Below the pieces are notes generated by a model. The model was not told the origin of the DNA. It saw nothing but the letters and a program-made list of their open reading frames with translations, and made no database searches. Below are positions 10,510 to 14,056 of a stretch of DNA of 14,056 bases, piece after piece. This DNA is from DASSTJ01 sp035707965 (GTDB lineage Bacteria; Actinomycetota; Actinomycetes; Actinomycetales; Angustibacteraceae): the NCBI GenBank assembly GCA_035707965.1, contig DASSTJ010000147.1:1-14056 (forward strand). Direction: 5' to 3'. How positions within the stretch are numbered: position 1 is the first letter of the stretch; every line of letters starts with the position of its first letter. A program made the translations under genes and the position numbers.

Positions 10510-10560
10510 GGTGCACGCCTGAGCGCCCGTGCCCGTGCACCTTGTGGGCAAGGTGCACGG
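10510..10560 (+). terminator. Alternative-pairing hairpin region after mshB
   Basis: CCGTGCACCTTG (10533-10544) and CAAGGTGCACGG (10549-10560) form a perfect 12-bp stem with loop TGGG, 59 bases after the mshB stop. The left arm's CGTGCACC (10534-10541) can instead pair with GGTGCACG at 10510-10517. A weaker CCTTT/AAAGG stem lies just upstream (10492-10504). The simplest role is a terminator for mshB; there is no U-tract. Confidence 0.6.
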
Positions 10561-10692
10561 ATGCGCGCACGCTGTGTGACGGTTCGCGCGCCGACACGAC
10601 GACGACTGAGGCGAACGGGTGATCGCCCGGGCGGCGCCGGCCACTCTGCGTCATCCTGAGGCCGTCAGCGTCGTCGCAGGTCGGAGGTCCGC

Positions 10693-12657
10693 GTGCCCGA
10701 TCCCACTCAGCAGCTGCTCAGCGGTGTCGGCGGCTCCACGCCGCTGCGCGGTGCGGACGTCGGTGCGGCCCGGGAGCGCACGCGGCGCCGTCGCCTCTGG
10801 ACCGTCGCGGCCGCCCTGACCCCGCTGCTGGTGTGGCTCTGGTGGCGGGTGCTGCACGGCAACCCCGTCGGGCCGCCGTCGATGCCGCGGGTCGACCCGC
10901 TCTACCTGATGGCGGGCCTGTTCTTCTTCGTCCTGCTGCTCATCATCGTGCTGTCGTCGGTGGGCGGCGGGCGGTCGCCGCACATCGTGGTGCGTCCCGA
11001 GCAGATCGAGGTGGGGCTGGACGACGTCGTCGGCATCGACGTCGTCAAGGCGCAGGTGGTGCGCACGCTCAACCTGTTCCTGGCGCACCGCACCTTCGCC
11101 ACGGAGATGGGAGGACGCTCGCGCCGGGGCGTGCTCTTCGAGGGCGGCCCCGGGACCGGCAAGACGCACACGGCCAAGGCGCTCGCCAAGGAGGCGGGCG
11201 TGCCGTTCCTCATGGCGACGGCGACGTCCTTCCAGTCGGGGCTGCAGGGCGCCTCGCAGCGCAAGGTGCGCAACTTCTTCAAGGCGCTGCGCAAGGCGGC
11301 TCGGCAGTACGGCGGCGCCATCGGGTTCATCGACGAGTTCGACGCGATCGCGCTCCGCCGTCCCGCCATGCCCATGACGGCGAGCCCGGCCCCCGCATCC
11401 TCCGGACTGCTGGCCTGCGGCGGGCTCACCGGTCTGCCCGCTCTCGGTGCGGCGCCGGCACCGGCTGTCGTCACGACGCCGTACACAGGCGGCGGGGACG
11501 CCCAGATGACCGTGAACGAGCTGCTCGTGCAGATGCAGTCGTTCGACCAGCCGACCGGTGGCCAGAAGCTCTACGGCGCCCTGGTCGACGTCGTGAACCT
11601 GGTGCTGCCGGCGCACCGACAGCTCAAGGGTCCCGGCCCGGCACGGGCGAACATCATGCTGTTCGCCTCCACCAACACGGCCGAACGGCTGGACCCCGCG
11701 CTGCTGCGCCCGGGGCGGTTCGACCAGCGGCTGTCGTTCGACCTTCCCGGCAAGGTGGGTCGCCGGCAGATCGTCGACCACTTCCTCGCGCGCAAGGCGC
11801 ACGTGCCCGAGCTCGACAGCGAGGAGCGCCGGGACGCGCTGGCCGCGATCACCCAGGGGTACAGCCCCGCCATGCTCGAGGGGCTGCTCGACGAGGCACT
11901 CGTGCAGGCGGTGGAGGCCGGACGACGGGCCATGACGTGGCAGGACGTCGAGCACGCCCGGCTCGTCACCGAGATCGGCCTGGGGCAGCCCGTGACCTAC
12001 ACGGCGCACGAGGAGCAGCTGATCGCCACCCACGAGGCCGGGCACGCGACCGTGGCGTGGCTGGTGGCGCCGCAGCGGCGGCTCGAGGTGCTCACCATCG
12101 TCAAGCGCCGCGACGCGCTGGGGCTGCTCGCCCACGGCGACACCGAGGAGGTGTACACCCGCGGCCGGGACGAGATGCGGCGACTCATCCAGATCGCCTT
12201 CGGCGGCCAGGTGTCGGAGGAACTGTTCTTCGGCGACGTCTCGACCGGCCCCAGCGGGGACCTGGCGTACGCCACCAATGTCGCCGCCCAGATGGTCGGG
12301 GCCGCCGGCATGGTCGACACCCTCGTGTCGTTCGCCGCGGTGCAGGGGTCCGCGCTGTCCGACTCGAACATCGTGGGGCGGGTGCTGGGGGACGCCGACG
12401 GACGTCGGATGGTCGAGGACGTGCTGACCACGCAGCGGGACGCCGTCCGGCAGCTGCTGGGCCAGAACCGGCACCTCGTCACCGCGTTGCGCGACGCCCT
12501 CGTGGAGCGGCACGAGCTCATCGGACGGGAGATCACCGACGTCCTCGAGCGGGCCCGGGACGAGTACGTCGGCAGTCCGCTCGCGTGGCCGGCGCTCGCG
12601 GACGACCACGTCATCGACCTGCGGGACGAGAAGGTGCGGGTCCCTCCTGAGCAGTGA
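10693..12657 (+). CDS. Divergent FtsH-like membrane AAA+ zinc metalloprotease
   Basis: A 654-residue protein with the FtsH plan: two membrane helices (about 35-54 and 70-90), an AAA+ ATPase and an M41 peptidase. ATPase motifs: Walker A GGPGTGKT at 151-158, Walker B FIDEFD at 212-217, sensor Asn328, and the second region of homology ending LLRPGRFD at 337-344 with candidate arginine fingers Arg339 and Arg342. Peptidase: HEAGH at 447-451, and third zinc ligand Asp523 in PSGDLAYAT. FtsH unfolds and degrades membrane and damaged proteins. Oddities: only about 15 residues lie between the helices, so the FtsH periplasmic domain is absent. The pore loop has Leu184-Gln185-Gly186 where FtsH has an aromatic residue. 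The AAA domain has extra Pro/Ala/Gly-rich sequence at about 223-270 and 285-316. The GTG start has GGAGG five bases upstream. It is probably a paralogue specialised away from the housekeeping FtsH, which would be elsewhere; substrates unknown. Confidence 0.85.
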   Translation: MPDPTQQLLSGVGGSTPLRGADVGAARERTRRRRLWTVAAALTPLLVWLWWRVLHGNPVGPPSMPRVDPLYLMAGLFFFVLLLIIVLSSVGGGRSPHIVVRPEQIEVGLDDVVGIDVVKAQVVRTLNLFLAHRTFATEMGGRSRRGVLFEGGPGTGKTHTAKALAKEAGVPFLMATATSFQSGLQGASQRKVRNFFKALRKAARQYGGAIGFIDEFDAIALRRPAMPMTASPAPASSGLLACGGLTGLPALGAAPAPAVVTTPYTGGGDAQMTVNELLVQMQSFDQPTGGQKLYGALVDVVNLVLPAHRQLKGPGPARANIMLFASTNTAERLDPALLRPGRFDQRLSFDLPGKVGRRQIVDHFLARKAHVPELDSEERRDALAAITQGYSPAMLEGLLDEALVQAVEAGRRAMTWQDVEHARLVTEIGLGQPVTYTAHEEQLIATHEAGHATVAWLVAPQRRLEVLTIVKRRDALGLLAHGDTEEVYTRGRDEMRRLIQIAFGGQVSEELFFGDVSTGPSGDLAYATNVAAQMVGAAGMVDTLVSFAAVQGSALSDSNIVGRVLGDADGRRMVEDVLTTQRDAVRQLLGQNRHLVTALRDALVERHELIGREITDVLERARDEYVGSPLAWPALADDHVIDLRDEKVRVPPEQ

Positions 12658-12698
12658 CCGGTGCAGGCACCGGCCGCACGTCGGGCCACGTGGGCCCG
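12658..12698 (+). terminator. Two adjacent hairpins after the FtsH-like gene
   Basis: CCGGTG (12658-12663) pairs with CACCGG (12668-12673) around CAGG, starting directly after the stop codon. CGGGCC (12682-12687) pairs with GGCCCG (12693-12698) around ACGTG. Together they fill most of the 69 bp gap and probably end or trim the protease transcript before the next gene's own promoter. Confidence 0.45.
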
Positions 12699-12714
12699 CG
12701 CGCCACAGCGGGGC

Positions 12715-12727
12715 TAGGGTCGGTCAG
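12715..12727 (+). promoter_or_regulatory. Leaderless-type -10 element for the flavin reductase gene
   Basis: TAGGGT (12715-12720) is followed by six bases and then the GTG start codon. This is the spacing at which actinobacterial TAnnnT promoters start transcription on the first base of the coding sequence, giving an mRNA without a leader. No good Shine-Dalgarno site precedes the GTG, which fits. No clear -35 is seen. Confidence 0.5.
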
Positions 12728-13320
12728 TGAGCTCCGAGCCCGTGCCAGGTCCGACGCCAGGTGCCGTGCCAGGTGATCCCGCGGTGATCGGCGGCGACGG
12801 CAGGCCGTCGATCGGCGGCGACGGCAGGCCGTCCGAGCTCGACGTGAGCCGGTTCCGGCGGGCTCTCGCCCGCTTCGCGACCGGCGTGACCGTGGTGTCG
12901 ACCGTGTCGCGTGGGATCGACCACGCGATGACCGCCAACGCGTTCACGTCGGTCTCGCTCGACCCGCTGCTCGTGCTGGTGTGCGTCGAGCAGGACGCGC
13001 GGTTCCACGACGCCGTCGAGGACGCGGGTGTCTGGTCGGTGAGCATCCTCGACGACAGCGCACGTCCGTCCGCGCAGTGGCTGGCGACCCGTGGCCGTCC
13101 GTTGCACGGCCAGCTCGACCGGGTGCCGCACCACCGGGGAGCGCTGACCGGCACGGCCCTGCTCGACCAGTCGCTCGCGACGCTGGAGTGCCGGACGACG
13201 GCGCTGCACCCGGCAGGCGACCACACGATCGTGGTGGGCGAGGTGCTGGCGGTCGAGCTGCCCGACTCCCCGGCGGGCACGCTGCTGTACCACCGGGGCC
13301 GGTACGCGCACCTGCCGTGA
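12727..13320 (+). CDS. Flavin reductase-like (HpaC family) FMN-binding protein
   Basis: A 197-residue protein whose residues 41-197 form a flavin reductase-like split-barrel domain. Visible family segments are RFRRALARFATGVTVVST (from 42), MTANAFTSVSLDP at 68-80 (flavin-binding), GDH at 164-166, and LLYHRGRY at 186-193. Relatives reduce FMN or FAD with NAD(P)H and feed two-component monooxygenases. No oxygenase partner is visible here, so the client is unknown. The first 38 residues are a Pro/Gly-rich, low-complexity leader built from short repeats. The GTG at 12727 is supported by a leaderless-type promoter. An in-frame GTG at 12784 or 12844 would trim the leader and still keep the domain. 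It converges on the acetyltransferase gene with 10 bp between the stops. Confidence 0.87.
   Translation: MSSEPVPGPTPGAVPGDPAVIGGDGRPSIGGDGRPSELDVSRFRRALARFATGVTVVSTVSRGIDHAMTANAFTSVSLDPLLVLVCVEQDARFHDAVEDAGVWSVSILDDSARPSAQWLATRGRPLHGQLDRVPHHRGALTGTALLDQSLATLECRTTALHPAGDHTIVVGEVLAVELPDSPAGTLLYHRGRYAHLP
12787..12834 (+). repeat. Two tandem 24-bp repeats in the flavin reductase 5' region
   Basis: Copies at 12787-12810 and 12811-12834 are identical at 23 of 24 bases and encode IGGDGRPS twice, in frame. Just upstream, GCCAGGT recurs at 12744, 12756 and 12768 with an exact 12-base period, encoding Pro-Gly-rich sequence. Both units are multiples of three, so copy changes would keep the frame. Confidence 0.9.
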
Positions 13321-13330
13321 AGCCGTCGGG

Positions 13331-14056
13331 TCAGTCGCGCACGCGGTAGTGGTAGCCGTGGTGCGGGGCGAACCCGGCCGACTCGTAGAGCGCCCGCGCC
13401 GCAGCGTTGCTCTCGGCGACCTGCAGGTACAGCGACGGGTCACCCCGCTCGAGCGCCCAGGCAGCGATCTCGGCGAGCACGCGGCGAGCGAGGCCCCGCC
13501 GGCGGTGGGAGGGGTCGACCTCCATGGCGGTGACGCCCGTCCAGCCGCGGGCGGAGGCGGCCCGCGCCACGGCCACCGCGCGCCCGTCGCTGTCGCGCAC
13601 CGAGGCGAACACCTGGGACGGTGCCGACATCAGCAGCCGCCGGGCGACGGAGGGCAGCTGCTGGCCGCGGTAGTGGTACACCGCCAGCCACGCGTCGTCC
13701 GGCTCGTCCGCCAGGTGCAGGTGGAGATCCGAGGCGCGACCGGAGGCTGCCCCCTCCGCGGCCATCGGCGTCGTCGCGACCCGGACCTCGCGTGCCGACG
13801 CCGTGAGCACCAGCGTCGGGGTCTGCAGCCGGTAGCCCCGGCGCGCGAGCTCGTGGTCGAGGTCGGTGTCGATCCCCGGCCCGCCGGGACGCTCGTCGCC
13901 GGTCGTCGTGGCTCGACGCACCGACAGCGGCCAGGGGACGGCGACGCGCGGCGGCAGCTCCCTGGTGGCGTACCAGCGCTCGACCCGGTCGAGCGCGTCG
14001 CCCAGGGGCAGGCCCGGGTCGCCCACCGCCAGGGCCGAGTTGGCCCGCCCGGTGAA
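13331..14056 (-). CDS. GNAT-family N-acetyltransferase, N-terminus beyond the window
   Basis: 241 residues are visible on the minus strand, and the frame stays open to the window edge. The true start is therefore outside: codons before an internal GTG at 14024-14026 still read FTGRANSALAV, which belongs to the conserved N-terminal domain (TGRANS...GDPGLPLGDALDRVERWY). That combination of a TGRANS-type N-terminal domain and a C-terminal GNAT domain matches the Rv0428c-like group of actinobacterial acetyltransferases. The acetyl-CoA site is the segment AMEVDPSHRRRGLARRV, with the R-x-x-G-x-A turn, and the domain ends with the usual NAAARALYESAGF. The substrate is unknown. The gene converges on the flavin reductase gene. 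It is not MshD, despite mshB being nearby. Confidence 0.86.
   Translation of the reverse strand, partial: FTGRANSALAVGDPGLPLGDALDRVERWYATRELPPRVAVPWPLSVRRATTTGDERPGGPGIDTDLDHELARRGYRLQTPTLVLTASAREVRVATTPMAAEGAASGRASDLHLHLADEPDDAWLAVYHYRGQQLPSVARRLLMSAPSQVFASVRDSDGRAVAVARAASARGWTGVTAMEVDPSHRRRGLARRVLAEIAAWALERGDPSLYLQVAESNAAARALYESAGFAPHHGYHYRVRD

Noticed and set aside
10474..10692. Search for a tRNA, small RNA gene or small ORF between mshB and the protease
   Set aside because: No cloverleaf or convincing short coding frame was found; only the hairpins and the protease ribosome site are supported.
12727..12786. Secretion signal at the flavin reductase N-terminus
   Set aside because: The first 38 residues contain no hydrophobic stretch and no twin-arginine motif, so the leader is not a signal peptide.
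13331..14056. The acetyltransferase as MshD (mycothiol synthase), completing a mycothiol cluster with mshB
   Set aside because: MshD has two GNAT domains in tandem. Here a single GNAT domain follows a TGRANS-type N-terminal domain of a different group, and the gene is not co-directional with mshB.

Overview
The window is ordinary chromosomal DNA of a high-GC Gram-positive bacterium (Actinomycetota). The evidence is the very GC-rich third codon positions, frequent GTG starts, an mshB gene (mycothiol is made only by actinomycetes), and a leaderless-looking promoter/start arrangement. The order or genus cannot be fixed from the sequence; a Micrococcales- or Propionibacteriales-like genome would fit. 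There is no sign of a mobile element, CRISPR array, tRNA or rRNA.

Layout. Positions 1-100 hold the last codons of a GGDEF (diguanylate cyclase) protein. A spacer of about 320 bp with hairpins follows. A VIT1/CCC1-type metal transporter lies on the minus strand (419-1144). Its upstream region is shared with the divergent typA/bipA GTPase gene (1335-3248). Next comes a complete peptide-type ABC importer, 3385-9549, in the order C-type permease, lipoprotein binding protein, B-type permease, ATPase D, ATPase F. The last three genes overlap by 4 bp at each junction. The binding-protein gene alone is set off on both sides by spacers of about 135 bp, each carrying a strong stem-loop. mshB (9577-10473), the zinc deacetylase of mycothiol synthesis, follows 27 bp behind the last ATPase gene. 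After a 219 bp gap with an alternative-pairing hairpin region comes a divergent FtsH-like membrane AAA+ metalloprotease (10693-12657). Then come a flavin reductase-like gene with a leaderless promoter (12727-13320) and, convergent to it, a GNAT acetyltransferase that runs off the right edge (13331-14056).

How it fits together. The neighbourhood typA - solute-binding protein - mshB recalls M. tuberculosis, where typA is followed by lpqW (a binding-protein-like lipoprotein) and mshB. The permease-SBP-permease-ATPase-ATPase order recalls the bldK oligopeptide transporter of Streptomyces. I therefore read the importer as an ancestral resident of this locus, not an acquisition.

I did not find a clearly new multi-gene system. 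The most unusual gene is the FtsH-like protease: it keeps all ATPase and zinc residues, but lacks the pore-loop aromatic and the periplasmic domain, and carries insertions in its AAA domain. The most unusual non-coding signals are the hairpins bracketing the binding-protein gene, the triple GTGCAC region after mshB, and a DtxR-like palindrome before the metal transporter.
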